Origin: Spiro-02 sp034114085
GTDB lineage: Bacteria > Spirochaetota > Spirochaetia > Sphaerochaetales > Sphaerochaetaceae
Assembly: GCA_034114085.1 (NCBI GenBank)
Contig: JAXEWB010000021.1
Location: 1 to 29,696, forward strand
Direction: 5' to 3'
Length of the DNA: 29,696 nt
The translations under genes were made by a program, and so were the position numbers. Under the pieces are notes generated by a model. It worked only from the letters and a program-made list of their open reading frames with translations, did not search any database and was not told where the DNA came from. How positions within the stretch are numbered: the stretch's first letter is position 1; each line of letters begins with the position of its first letter. Shown here piece after piece: positions 7,290-15,642 of this stretch.

Positions 7290-9053
7290 ATGTCAGAGAA
7301 ACTGACCGAGAAAGAACAGAAGGCGCAGGAACAGCTGAGCAAAATCCGCCACTCGATGGCCCACGTCATGGCCGAGGCCGTATTGGAGATGTTCCCTACC
7401 GCGCAGATCGCCATCGGACCTGCCATCGAAAGCGGGTTCTACTATGACTTCGACCTGCCGCGCCAGCTCACCAACGAAGATTTGGACGAGATTACGGAAC
7501 GCATGAAGAATATCATCGCCCAGGACAAGAAGTTCGTGAGGACCGTCGTCAGCCGCGATGAAGCCCGCCAGAAGTTCGCGGATCAGAAATACAAGCTCGA
7601 ACTGCTCGACGCGATCCCGGAAGGGGAGGAAGTCTCCCTGTACAATCAGGGAGGCTTCACCGACCTGTGCCGTGGTCCCCACGTGGAATCCACCAAGGAA
7701 CTGCATGCGGACGCGTTCAAGCTGCTGAGCATCGCAGGGGCGTATTGGAGAGGCAAGGAGACCAACCCCATGCTGACCCGTATCTACGGAACCGCATGGA
7801 ACAACGCCAAGGAACTTCGCCTCTATATGGACCATCTGGCCGATATCGAAAAGCGCGACCACCGAAAGCTCGGCAAGGAACTCGATCTGTTCAGCCTCCA
7901 CGAAGAAGCCGGTCCCGGCTTGGTATACTGGCATCCGCGAGGGGCTCGCATCCGTCAGCAGATTGAGAACTTCTGGCGCGAAGAGCACTACAAGAACGGC
8001 TATGAAGTCGTCTACACCCCCCATGTCGGCAAGTCTTGGCTGTGGGAGACCAGCGGACACCTCGGTTTCTACAAGGACGGCATGTATCCTCCCATGCAGA
8101 TGGACAACATGGACTACTATGTGAAGCCGATGAACTGTCCGTTCCATATCATGATCTACCAGAACAGCAAGCGCAGCTACCGCGACCTGCCGTTCCGCTG
8201 GTGTGAGCTTGGTACCGTCTACAGATACGAGAAAGCCGGCGCTTTGCATGGGCTGATGCGCGTCCGCGGCTTTACTCAGGACGACGCACACCTGTTCGTC
8301 ACTCCTGATCAGATGGATGATGAAATTCGCGAAGTCCTCCGTTTCTCCCTGTACATGCTCCATTCCTTCGGGTTCCAGGAGATCAAGGCGTACCTGTCCA
8401 CCAGACCGGAAAAGGCCGTCGGTGAACCGGAGCGTTGGGAAGCCGCTACCGAAGCGCTTCGCAAGGCTATCGTTGCTGAAGGGCTGGACTACGATGTGGA
8501 CGAGGGCGGCGGTGCGTTCTATGGCCCGAAGATTGACCTGAAGATCAAGGACGCCATCGGCCGTGAATGGCAGCTTTCGACCGTACAGTTCGACTTCAAC
8601 ATGCCCGAACGGTTCAAGCTGACCTTCGTGGACAAGGACGGCGTTGAGAAGCGTCCGTACATGATCCACCGCGCGTTGCTTGGTTCCATCGAGCGGTTCT
8701 TCGGCGTGCTTGTCGAACATTACGCCGGGGCGTTCCCGCCGTGGCTCGCCCCTGAGCAGGTCAAGATCGTTCCGGTCGGGGAGACCTACTTCGACTATGC
8801 CAAGCAGCTTGAAACCCGCCTGCGTCAGGCTGGATTGCGGGTCGGCAGCGACTTGGGCGACGACCGCATGAACGCCAAGATCCGCAACGCCCAGAAGATG
8901 AAGACCCCGTACATGCTGGTCATCGGCGAGAAGGAAGCCTCCGGTGATCTGGTCGCGGTCCGTACCCGTACCGGCAAGCAGTCAACGATGACTACCGACG
9001 AGTTCATCAAACAGGTACAGGATATCGTCGCCAGCAAGCAGCAGCTGGAGTAG
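7290..9053 (+). CDS. thrS: Threonyl-tRNA synthetase, short form without TGS domain
   Basis: This class II synthetase (587 residues) charges tRNA-Thr. The N-terminal TGS domain found in E. coli ThrRS is absent: the protein starts almost directly at the editing domain, whose HSMAH (His21, His25) and DLCRGPH segments hydrolyse mischarged Ser-tRNA. The catalytic core has MNCPFH with the zinc ligand Cys283, motif 2 around FRWCELGTVYRYE and LMRVRGFTQDDAH, and motif 3 MIHRALLGSIERFFGVLVEH. The C-terminal anticodon-binding domain is complete. Spirochaete enzymes of this length are known. The start has GAAGAGAGGTG just upstream. It is a single-gene unit followed by a hairpin terminator, and its GC-rich coding contrasts with the cas operon. 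Confidence 0.97.
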   Translation: MSEKLTEKEQKAQEQLSKIRHSMAHVMAEAVLEMFPTAQIAIGPAIESGFYYDFDLPRQLTNEDLDEITERMKNIIAQDKKFVRTVVSRDEARQKFADQKYKLELLDAIPEGEEVSLYNQGGFTDLCRGPHVESTKELHADAFKLLSIAGAYWRGKETNPMLTRIYGTAWNNAKELRLYMDHLADIEKRDHRKLGKELDLFSLHEEAGPGLVYWHPRGARIRQQIENFWREEHYKNGYEVVYTPHVGKSWLWETSGHLGFYKDGMYPPMQMDNMDYYVKPMNCPFHIMIYQNSKRSYRDLPFRWCELGTVYRYEKAGALHGLMRVRGFTQDDAHLFVTPDQMDDEIREVLRFSLYMLHSFGFQEIKAYLSTRPEKAVGEPERWEAATEALRKAIVAEGLDYDVDEGGGAFYGPKIDLKIKDAIGREWQLSTVQFDFNMPERFKLTFVDKDGVEKRPYMIHRALLGSIERFFGVLVEHYAGAFPPWLAPEQVKIVPVGETYFDYAKQLETRLRQAGLRVGSDLGDDRMNAKIRNAQKMKTPYMLVIGEKEASGDLVAVRTRTGKQSTMTTDEFIKQVQDIVASKQQLE

Positions 9054-9120
9054 TTCGGGGTCGGTTAGACTTGGACTAAACTAGAGGGAATTGCTTCAAA
9101 GCGATGTCTCGAAATATGCG

Positions 9121-9169
9121 AAAGCCGCTTTTCTGTTCCGGGTAGCCGGGGTGGGGGAGCGGTTTTTTT
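9121..9169 (+). terminator. Rho-independent terminator after thrS
   Basis: AAAGCCGCT (9121-9129) can pair with AGCGGTTTT (9158-9166), and a run of seven T (9163-9169) follows. The large loop holds a second small hairpin, CCGG-GTAG-CCGG. It sits about 70 bases after the thrS stop. Confidence 0.6.
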
Positions 9170-9228
9170 GTATTCATAAATATTCTTTAAGATTGTTGTG
9201 TGAATTGTTTCTGTGGCAGCATGTCTAT

Positions 9229-9460
9229 ATGCCAAGAAAGTTCGCAACTTATAATGCGTTGATGAAACATATCCGAAATTCCGGAATAAACATTGGTGGA
9301 ACTGCCCAAAAACGTCATCTTCTTTTGCAGGGGTATTTTCATGGATACAAAGGGTATCGGTACTGTAAGGTTCCACAAAATATTTTGCCGTTTACCGCTT
9401 ATTCACAGATAAAAGCTGTGATTGAGTTCGATGAGTCGCTCAAGGCGATTATGTATCAAC
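9229..9460 (+). pseudogene. Abi-family (Abi_2) abortive-infection gene, N-terminal remnant
   Basis: From ATG at 9229 the frame reads MPRKFATYNALMKHIRNSGI, then KRHLLLQGYFHGYKGYRY and IKAVIEFDESLKAIMYQP. This pattern (short helix, GY..GY.GYR/F, then FD..L) is the N-terminus of Abi_2/AbiD-F type proteins, which are associated with phage defence and normally run to roughly 300 residues. Only about 77 residues remain. At about 9460 the similarity stops and the sequence continues, out of frame, as the middle of an unrelated ATPase gene. The frame runs on through ATPase sequence to 9555 and so makes a nonsense tail. The family call rests on pattern memory, not a search. Confidence 0.6.
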
Positions 9461-10393
9461 CATATCAAGAAGGATGTGGACGAAGCCCACCATGCCATGG
9501 GCCGATTCGTTCTGACTGGAAGCCAAAGCTTTGCGTTGATGCGGAACATCTCTGAAAGCTTGGCAGGAAGGGCCGGTGTCCTCCAGATGGAAGGCATGGA
9601 TTTTGAAGAGGCCGGATATGTTTCTATCAATGAAGCAATCTTGCGCGGAGGGTATCCGGAACTTGCCGGAAACCGGGAAATGAACTTGAACCGGTTCTAC
9701 AGTTCTTATTTGATTACCTATCTGGAGCGCGATGTCAGGCAACTCAGAAATATCGGAAGCCTCAGGGAATTTGAATGGTTCATGAGACTGCTTGCCTTGC
9801 GCAGCGGTTGTCAATTGGACATGACCGCCCTTGCCGCTGGAGTCGGAGTGAGCGTTCCTACCATTAAGGACTGGCTTTCCATACTGGAGGCTTCTTGCGT
9901 GATATCATTCCTGCAACCTTGGTCGGGAAATCTGAGCAAGCGGTTGGTGAAAAATTCCAAGGTCTACTACAACGACACCGGCTTGCTCTGCTTCTTGCAG
10001 GGGATCGGTTCTGTCGATGAATTGACTCATTCCATGATGATTGGCGAAATATGGGGAACTTTCGTCTACTCGGAACTTCGCAAGCATGTCTTGGCAAATG
10101 GACTGAACAGACAGTTCTATTACTATCGGGAAAATAGCGGCTTGGAGGTGGATTTTCTGGTAATCGGCAATGGTTGTCGGTTGCTTGAAGCGAAATGGAA
10201 TGAGCATCCTGACCGAAGCGATACCAAAAATCTCGTTTTGCTGAAAAGAAAAATCGCGGAACAACCGCAAGATGCTTTTGAACTACAGCAAGCGACGGGC
10301 TATGTCGCTTGCCGGACGGTCGTCCCATATCTGGTGAATCCTCAAGAAAACATCCAGGCGATAGGCGGGGAATGCGTTGGTATGATTCTGTAA
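9461..10393 (+). pseudogene. AAA+/DUF4143 ATPase, N-terminally truncated
   Basis: From HIKKDVDEAHHAMGRFVLTGSQ onward the frame matches the second part of the AAA_14/DUF4143 ATPase family: sensor-like LTGSQ, SLAGRAGVLQ, ILRGGYPEL, YLITYLERDVRQLRNIGS, a winged-helix-like stretch SVPTIKDWLSILEASCV, YYNDTGLLCFL, and the C-terminal YYRENSGLEVDFLV with the conserved E..DF and EAKW. Full proteins are about 400 residues and begin with a Walker A and Walker B domain. Here roughly the first 90 residues, including the P-loop, are missing and are replaced by the Abi remnant. ATG at 9422 is only an accidental start. Such proteins often sit in mobile or defence regions. Confidence 0.8.
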
Positions 10394-10410
10394 GCCCCTA
10401 ACTGAAATCC

Positions 10411-10484
10411 TAAAACGCCGGAAGCTGAATCCCCCAGAACCATCAACATCGTATCGACAGTCTTGGTTCGCGATTCAGCTTCCG
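10411..10484 (-). terminator. Long hairpin after the GH42 operon, probable terminator
   Basis: A perfect 13-base inverted repeat, CGGAAGCTGAATC (10419-10431) and GATTCAGCTTCCG (10472-10484), is extended inward by GAACCA (10437-10442) and TGGTTC (10464-10469). On the minus strand the stem is followed by GCGTTTTA. It lies 24 bases after the beta-galactosidase stop. It also sits after the converging ATPase remnant, so it may serve both sides. Confidence 0.55.
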
Positions 10485-10507
10485 ACAAAACCAGGCTTCT
10501 CGGACTC

Positions 10508-12520
10508 TTAGCCCCGATACACAGCGTATGCGTTTGCGGCCAATACGCAGTGTCGTTCCATCTTTCCAGTCAGGACATTCGACAGCTCTCCATGCAGATC
10601 GACAGTCTCTTCTGTTTCGCCATGGTTGATGAGGAACAGATAGGCGCCGCGCCTTGTCGCCCGCACAAGCCCCGGAGTGGAAAGGACGGGATTGACGCCG
10701 ACCTTGCCGACAGCCATGTCAAGGATACGGTCAGTTCCTGCTTGGTCGGGTTTTGTCCCGATGTAGATGCACGTACCCTTTCCATATGTGTTCTCAGTCA
10801 GGCACGGAGTGTCCTTGTAGTAGCCGCCGCCGTAGCGGGCAAGTATGTTCGCACCTTCGGTTCGTATAACATCGCACATCCAACCGGCGCCGCACGTAAA
10901 ACCATCAGGGAATACCATGCTGTTGTCATCTTCGGGCCGCGCCCCATCGATTTCTTCGACCCAGAGCCCTGCGATTTTCCTGAATGGTCCCGGCTGTCCG
11001 CCAAGGTACATGTAGTCACATTCATTGGTGTAACCCGAATAGTAGGTCAGCACCAGCGTTCCGCCGTCCTCGACGAAGTTTTCAAGCCGCTGGGCATATT
11101 CCTCTCTGACCATGCAGACCATAGGCGCCACGATGAGTCGGTAGCGGGCGAACTCCTGATCGAGCGAAATGACATCGACGTTGATGTTGTGGTCGTGGAA
11201 ATACCTGTAGTAGTGTTTCACCTCCGCACTATAGTCAATCATCTTCTGAACGGTACAGGGAATCTCGACGCCGAGCTTTTCATCCCAGTCGTGGATTACC
11301 GCGACCTGCGCACCAAGCCCCTCCGTCTGGAGATCGAGAGGAAGCTTCGCAATGTCCGCACCCAATGCTTTCAGCTCCTGGGCGATCCTCGTGTCGAGAT
11401 GTCCCGCATGGGAAATCATGGCTCCGTGGAATTTCTCAAAACCCGCGGGAGTCCGCCTGATCTGGAAATACAACGCACTGTTCGCACCATGCGCGATATT
11501 GTCCATCGCGATCTTGCCGATTTCACCCGGACGCTTTGAGGAACAGCATTTCGCCCAGCTTGCATGGTTGGGGCTCATCTCCATGATCAGGAATGGCTTG
11601 TCTTCCGTAATGAAGTTTCTCGCCGCATCGAGATTGAATGACGCCTCATACGAGGACTCTCCCCTGTTGGGATAGATATCGAGAGCGATCACGTCCAAGG
11701 TTTTTGCGATTTCATGGTAGTTGAAGCGGTCACGAAACTGGAAGTTGTTCGTACAGACGGCATCGGGAACGTACTTTTTGATACATTCGCTTTCAAGTGC
11801 GAACAGCTCAGCATGCTTTTCCGACATGAAACGCGCATATTCAATCGCCTCTGTCGGGAGACTGTCGAGGTCAAACCCCTCTTTATTGACGTTTACATAC
11901 AACTCATTGAGTTCCGTAGGAGCCATGATATCATCGAAAGACGTATAATATCTTCCCCACATCGCAGTACACCAGGCGTCGTTGAGGGCCGTAATCGTTC
12001 CGTACTTTCTTTCCAGCCAGATACGGAACTCTTTCTCGCAGTGCTCGCAGTAGCAAAACCCTGAAAGTTCGTTATTGAGATGCCAGAGTAATATGCTCTT
12101 CTCATCCTGATAATGGCTGGCGAGCGCCGTCACGAGTTTTTCAATCGCCGCGATATAGGTAGGGGAGGTCGGACAGAATCGCTCGCGTACGCCATGCTTG
12201 AGCGCCCGGCCCTTGATGTCGGTCTTCAGAATCCCGTGATCCTTCTGGTACAACCAGGCGGGAGTCGCGGTCGTCCCCGTCGCCATGATAACGGAGATAT
12301 CCGCCTTTTTCAGCCGGGACATCACCCTGTCGAGCCACGAAAAGTCGTATGCGTCCTCCGCCGGTTCATCGAATATCCATGAATGAACGTTGATGGTCAC
12401 AGTGTTGACACCTAGCTCCTGCATCAGGCGGATATCTTTCTCCTGAAGTTCCTCTGGCCATTGTTCGGGGGAGTAGTCTCCCCCGAACGGATAGTTCTTC
12501 AACTCGAGATCATTGATCAT
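10508..12520 (-). CDS. GH42 family beta-galactosidase
   Basis: The 670-residue cytoplasmic enzyme has no signal peptide and probably hydrolyses galactosides brought in by the adjacent ABC transporter. The TIM barrel opens with FGGDYSPEQWP. The acid/base Glu151 is in HLNNELSG and the nucleophile Glu314 in FLIMEMSPNHASW. Cys116, Cys156, Cys158 and Cys161 match the zinc cluster known from Thermus GH42 enzymes. The trimerisation (beta-galactosidase middle) domain follows with YSGYTNECD, and a small C-terminal beta domain ends in LFLINHGETEE. It is the last gene of the minus-strand operon: its GGTGGG ribosome site overlaps the stop of the binding-protein gene 8 bases upstream. The exact galactoside is not predictable. 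Confidence 0.93.
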   Translation of the reverse strand: MINDLELKNYPFGGDYSPEQWPEELQEKDIRLMQELGVNTVTINVHSWIFDEPAEDAYDFSWLDRVMSRLKKADISVIMATGTTATPAWLYQKDHGILKTDIKGRALKHGVRERFCPTSPTYIAAIEKLVTALASHYQDEKSILLWHLNNELSGFCYCEHCEKEFRIWLERKYGTITALNDAWCTAMWGRYYTSFDDIMAPTELNELYVNVNKEGFDLDSLPTEAIEYARFMSEKHAELFALESECIKKYVPDAVCTNNFQFRDRFNYHEIAKTLDVIALDIYPNRGESSYEASFNLDAARNFITEDKPFLIMEMSPNHASWAKCCSSKRPGEIGKIAMDNIAHGANSALYFQIRRTPAGFEKFHGAMISHAGHLDTRIAQELKALGADIAKLPLDLQTEGLGAQVAVIHDWDEKLGVEIPCTVQKMIDYSAEVKHYYRYFHDHNINVDVISLDQEFARYRLIVAPMVCMVREEYAQRLENFVEDGGTLVLTYYSGYTNECDYMYLGGQPGPFRKIAGLWVEEIDGARPEDDNSMVFPDGFTCGAGWMCDVIRTEGANILARYGGGYYKDTPCLTENTYGKGTCIYIGTKPDQAGTDRILDMAVGKVGVNPVLSTPGLVRATRRGAYLFLINHGETEETVDLHGELSNVLTGKMERHCVLAANAYAVYRG

Positions 12521-12528
12521 TTTCCCAC

Positions 12529-13779
12529 CTATTTCTCAGCAGCGTAACTGACGAAGATATTCTCGAATTTCTTGAGAAGCTCGGTGCGTGTAAGCCTTCC
12601 TGCGGCATATTCGATGATTGCATCACCACAGGCGAACTGCGCTCCCGAAGGATACTTCGGCCATTCCCATCCAAGTGCCTTGTCGTTCGCGACTGCTTCG
12701 CTGACCGCGCGAGACAAGGGATCGGCCTGATCTGAAACGGAAATCGAGGTAAGTCCAGGAATGAAATTGAAGACATCGGTCAGGTAATATTTGCCTCGGT
12801 CGCTCGTGACGAGCCATTCCAAGAAATCCTTCGCCTCTTCTTTCACTGCGGAATTCTTGTTCACGACCCAGTATGTGGACGGTCCAGCATAGAGGACATC
12901 GTTGAATTCACGGTTTTCATTGATCGGTACCGCCATATAGTCCGGCTTGATGTTCTCGTTCATACCGACGAAAGAAAGCCAAGCCCCGTTGTTCGCAAGG
13001 GTTATCGCGACATCTTCAAGGGCGAACGTACTCATCTGGCTGGGGAAATCGAGTTCCAGCGGGTTGCCGAGACAATGCCGGAGCGTCATGTCGAGGAAGT
13101 CAGCCCAGTCCTGCATGATTTCATTGTTCACGAAATCGGCTTTTCCCGCGGTGGCGTCGGCGATGAACTTGTCAACGTCAGGCTGATGGGCGATCGCGAC
13201 GTTGAACATGAAAAGCCCGGGATTGTAGTTTCCGCCGAAAGGCAGCCCGAACGCCGTGAACCCAGCCTGTTCAAGCTTGCCGCAAGCTTCTTCAAGTTCG
13301 CTGAGCGTTCCAGGAATCTGCGTGATGCCGGCTTTGGCAAACAAATCCTTATTGTAGCAGAGGCCGTATCCTTCAAGATACAGCGGAAGCGCATGGATTT
13401 TCCCGTCAATCGTTGCTCCGCTCACGGTAGATGCCGACATGTCCTTCACCCAGCTCTCTCCGGAAAGATCATCGAGATATTCGGACCATTCGACGAGCTG
13501 TGTGTATCCTTCGTTGTTGAAGATATCAGGAAGCTCGCCCGCCGCCTGTTTTGCACGTAGCGTAGATTGGTAGTTGGTCGATGAAAGGGACTCGACTTCG
13601 ACCTTTACGCCAGTAAGTTCCTCATATTCCTCGGCAAGCTTCTGGAGATCATCCGCTATCTCAACCTTGAATTGACATATTCTGATGACTTTCTGGTCGG
13701 AAGATTCGCTGGTTCCCTTTGCGAATACAGAAAAAAGAACGAAGCACATCAGGACTGTTGCGAAAACTTTTCTTTTCAT
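12529..13779 (-). CDS. Sugar ABC transporter substrate-binding protein
   Basis: A 416-residue extracytoplasmic binding protein of the CUT1 (MalE-like, COG1653) type. The start at 13779 is chosen because GGAGAAAAACT precedes it and a signal peptide, MKRKVFATVLMCFVLFSVFA, begins there; a longer open frame to 13917 only reads back into the permease gene. Cleavage after VFA is likely and no lipobox Cys is present, unlike most Gram-positive homologues. Family features include YEELTGVKVEVE, GELPDIFN, IHALPLYLEGYGLCYNKDLF and KEEAKDFLEWL. It is third in its operon, after both permeases and before GH42; binding-protein genes more often come first. It probably delivers galactosides. Confidence 0.9.
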   Translation of the reverse strand: MKRKVFATVLMCFVLFSVFAKGTSESSDQKVIRICQFKVEIADDLQKLAEEYEELTGVKVEVESLSSTNYQSTLRAKQAAGELPDIFNNEGYTQLVEWSEYLDDLSGESWVKDMSASTVSGATIDGKIHALPLYLEGYGLCYNKDLFAKAGITQIPGTLSELEEACGKLEQAGFTAFGLPFGGNYNPGLFMFNVAIAHQPDVDKFIADATAGKADFVNNEIMQDWADFLDMTLRHCLGNPLELDFPSQMSTFALEDVAITLANNGAWLSFVGMNENIKPDYMAVPINENREFNDVLYAGPSTYWVVNKNSAVKEEAKDFLEWLVTSDRGKYYLTDVFNFIPGLTSISVSDQADPLSRAVSEAVANDKALGWEWPKYPSGAQFACGDAIIEYAAGRLTRTELLKKFENIFVSYAAEK

Positions 13780-13802
13780 AGTTTTTCTCCTTATTGGTGT
13801 TT

Positions 13803-14645
13803 TTATCCTTTGACTGCGCCGGCAACAAGTCCCGCCACGATATGTTTCTGTAGCAGAAGGAATGCCGCCGCTGCCGGAAGAATAGCCATTGTAAGCGCCG
13901 GTAGCGCAAGATCCCATTGCAGGAAGTACTGTCCCATGAACGAGCTGATCGCGATCGGGAGCGTCCTGAACGCCGGTTTTGAAATAACCAGTACCGGGAG
14001 CAGGTAATCATTCCAGAACCAGAATGTATCAAGAATGATGAGTGTGAAGACGATCGGTTTCAGCAGAGGGAATACGATTCTGAAGAACAGCGTGATTTCC
14101 GAACATCCTTCAAGCATCGCGGATTCCTCAAGCTCCCTAGGAACGCTTTTGATAAAACCTGAGAACATGAACACGCCCAGCGCGACTCCAAGACCCCAGT
14201 TGGAGAAGACAAGTCCCGCAAGCGAATTGATGAGGCCGAGGTTCTTGAGGACCACCACGAGGGGGATCATAATCACTTGGAACGGGATAATCATTTCCGC
14301 CAGGCAGAGAACATAGACGAAATTGTTCCACTTTGAAGGGTATCGGGTGATCCGATACGCCGCCATGCTTGAGAATATGATGACGCCCGTGAGGCTGGTA
14401 ACCGTTACAATCAAGGAATTCTTGAGCGCTCGTGGGAAATCCATCCGCGTCCAGGCTTTTCCGAAATTGGAAAACAACCATGTTTCAGGGAGCTTCGCCA
14501 CATCTTTCGAGATGCCTGCGAGGTCCTTGAATGAGTTGATGACCAGGAAATAGAAGGGAATGATGAACACGACGACGCAGAAAGATACGAGTAGGATGCA
14601 AAACGAGGTCGAAAGCCTCTTTTCCAGTCGGTACTTGGTTATCAT
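13803..14645 (-). CDS. Sugar ABC transporter permease, MalG type
   Basis: This 280-residue inner-membrane protein has six hydrophobic segments, the first at about residues 15-36. The conserved cytoplasmic EAA loop, ELEESAMLEGCSEITLFFRI, contacts the ATPase. The C-terminal VAGAVKG is a hallmark of MalG-like CUT1 permeases. The start overlaps the stop of the upstream permease in an ATGA junction (14642-14645), so the two membrane subunits are likely made at equal levels. It works with the MalF-type partner and the binding protein encoded downstream. No ATPase gene is found in this operon. Confidence 0.93.
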   Translation of the reverse strand: MITKYRLEKRLSTSFCILLVSFCVVVFIIPFYFLVINSFKDLAGISKDVAKLPETWLFSNFGKAWTRMDFPRALKNSLIVTVTSLTGVIIFSSMAAYRITRYPSKWNNFVYVLCLAEMIIPFQVIMIPLVVVLKNLGLINSLAGLVFSNWGLGVALGVFMFSGFIKSVPRELEESAMLEGCSEITLFFRIVFPLLKPIVFTLIILDTFWFWNDYLLPVLVISKPAFRTLPIAISSFMGQYFLQWDLALPALTMAILPAAAAFLLLQKHIVAGLVAGAVKG

Positions 14646-15529
14646 TGCTCCACCTCCCTGGATCGTGTGAATCTGACTTGGAGGATGGAAATGATAAGGA
14701 TGAATGCGAAGAAGATGATGGCCTTCGCTGAACCTACCCCGTAGTTGTTTTTCGTAAAAGCTTCAGCGTAGAGATCCATCGACACCGTCATTGTACTTTT
14801 GAACGGTCCACCCTCCGTCAACGATGCGACGAGGTCGTACATTGTGAATGATTTCACCATCACCCAGAAGACGCATATCGTGACGGACGGCATGATCAGG
14901 GGAAAGGTGATCTTGAAGAAATGCGTTACTTTCGGGCATCCGTCGATCAATGCCGCTTCGTTGATATCGTTGCTTATCCCGATGAGTCCAGCTATGTAGA
15001 TGATCATGGTGTATCCCGAATACTGCCAGCAGGAGACGATGACGATCGACCAGAAAGCGTATTGCGGGTCGCCAAGCCAGCTTTGCGCAAGGAAGGAAAG
15101 TCCTGTCGCCTTCGCAAGCGATGAGAAGCCTTTCTGGAATATGAATTTCCAGATGAAGCCCATGATGATGCCGCTCATGATGTTCGGCAGAAGTAGCATC
15201 GTTCTTGCCGCTCCCTGGAGTTTTTTGGGGATTGAGCAGACGAGAAGGGCGAACGCGAGTCCCATAAGGTTTGAAATGACCGTTATCGCGACTGTCGATT
15301 TGATTGAGAACAGTAGGGAAGTCCAGTAGTCAGGATCATTCGTGAATATGTTCTTGAAGTTCAGAAGGCCCACGAAGGTCTTGACTGAAGATATGCCGTT
15401 CCAGCGTATGAAGCTCATATAGATAGCGTAGAAAAACGGGATAATGACTATCGGCATGAAGCAGATGAGCATCGGACCGAGAAACGCTGTCTGATTGATG
15501 ATGTCGCCTTTCCTTGAAAGCTTGCTCAT
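14642..15529 (-). CDS. Sugar ABC transporter permease, MalF type
   Basis: The 295-residue permease is the first gene of the galactoside operon. It has six predicted membrane segments, an N-terminal one at about 15-38, then FKNIF...DYWTSLLFSIKSTV typical of the MalF/UgpA side. The EAA loop reads INEAALIDGCPKVTHFFKIT. TEGGPFKSTMTVSMDLY corresponds to the usual GGP..ST segment of this subunit. A good GAAAGGAG ribosome site precedes ATG at 15529. The gene starts 113 bases from the divergent kinase gene (using its 15643 start), so the shared gap must hold the regulated promoter. Confidence 0.93.
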   Translation of the reverse strand: MSKLSRKGDIINQTAFLGPMLICFMPIVIIPFFYAIYMSFIRWNGISSVKTFVGLLNFKNIFTNDPDYWTSLLFSIKSTVAITVISNLMGLAFALLVCSIPKKLQGAARTMLLLPNIMSGIIMGFIWKFIFQKGFSSLAKATGLSFLAQSWLGDPQYAFWSIVIVSCWQYSGYTMIIYIAGLIGISNDINEAALIDGCPKVTHFFKITFPLIMPSVTICVFWVMVKSFTMYDLVASLTEGGPFKSTMTVSMDLYAEAFTKNNYGVGSAKAIIFFAFILIISILQVRFTRSREVEQ

Positions 15530-15642
15530 ACCGTACTCCTTTCTTTCTACAGAAATAGACTAAAACTGGCGGGATATCTATGGAACTGAGAATTTTTACA
15601 AAATGGTGGATTTTTTTTACATCCAGTCCTACAATCAGCTTC

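Noticed and set aside
7293..8720. 475-codon open frame opposite thrS
   Set aside because: It is the antisense shadow of a GC-rich gene: no motif, no ribosome site, and its low-stop content follows from thrS codon bias.
9091..9555. 154-codon open frame as one protein
   Set aside because: Its first 46 codons cross the thrS terminator and its last ~30 read the ATPase remnant out of frame; only 9229-9460 resembles a protein family.
13780..13917. Longer start for the first binding protein
   Set aside because: The extra 46 residues lie in permease coding sequence and precede a normal signal peptide with its own ribosome site.
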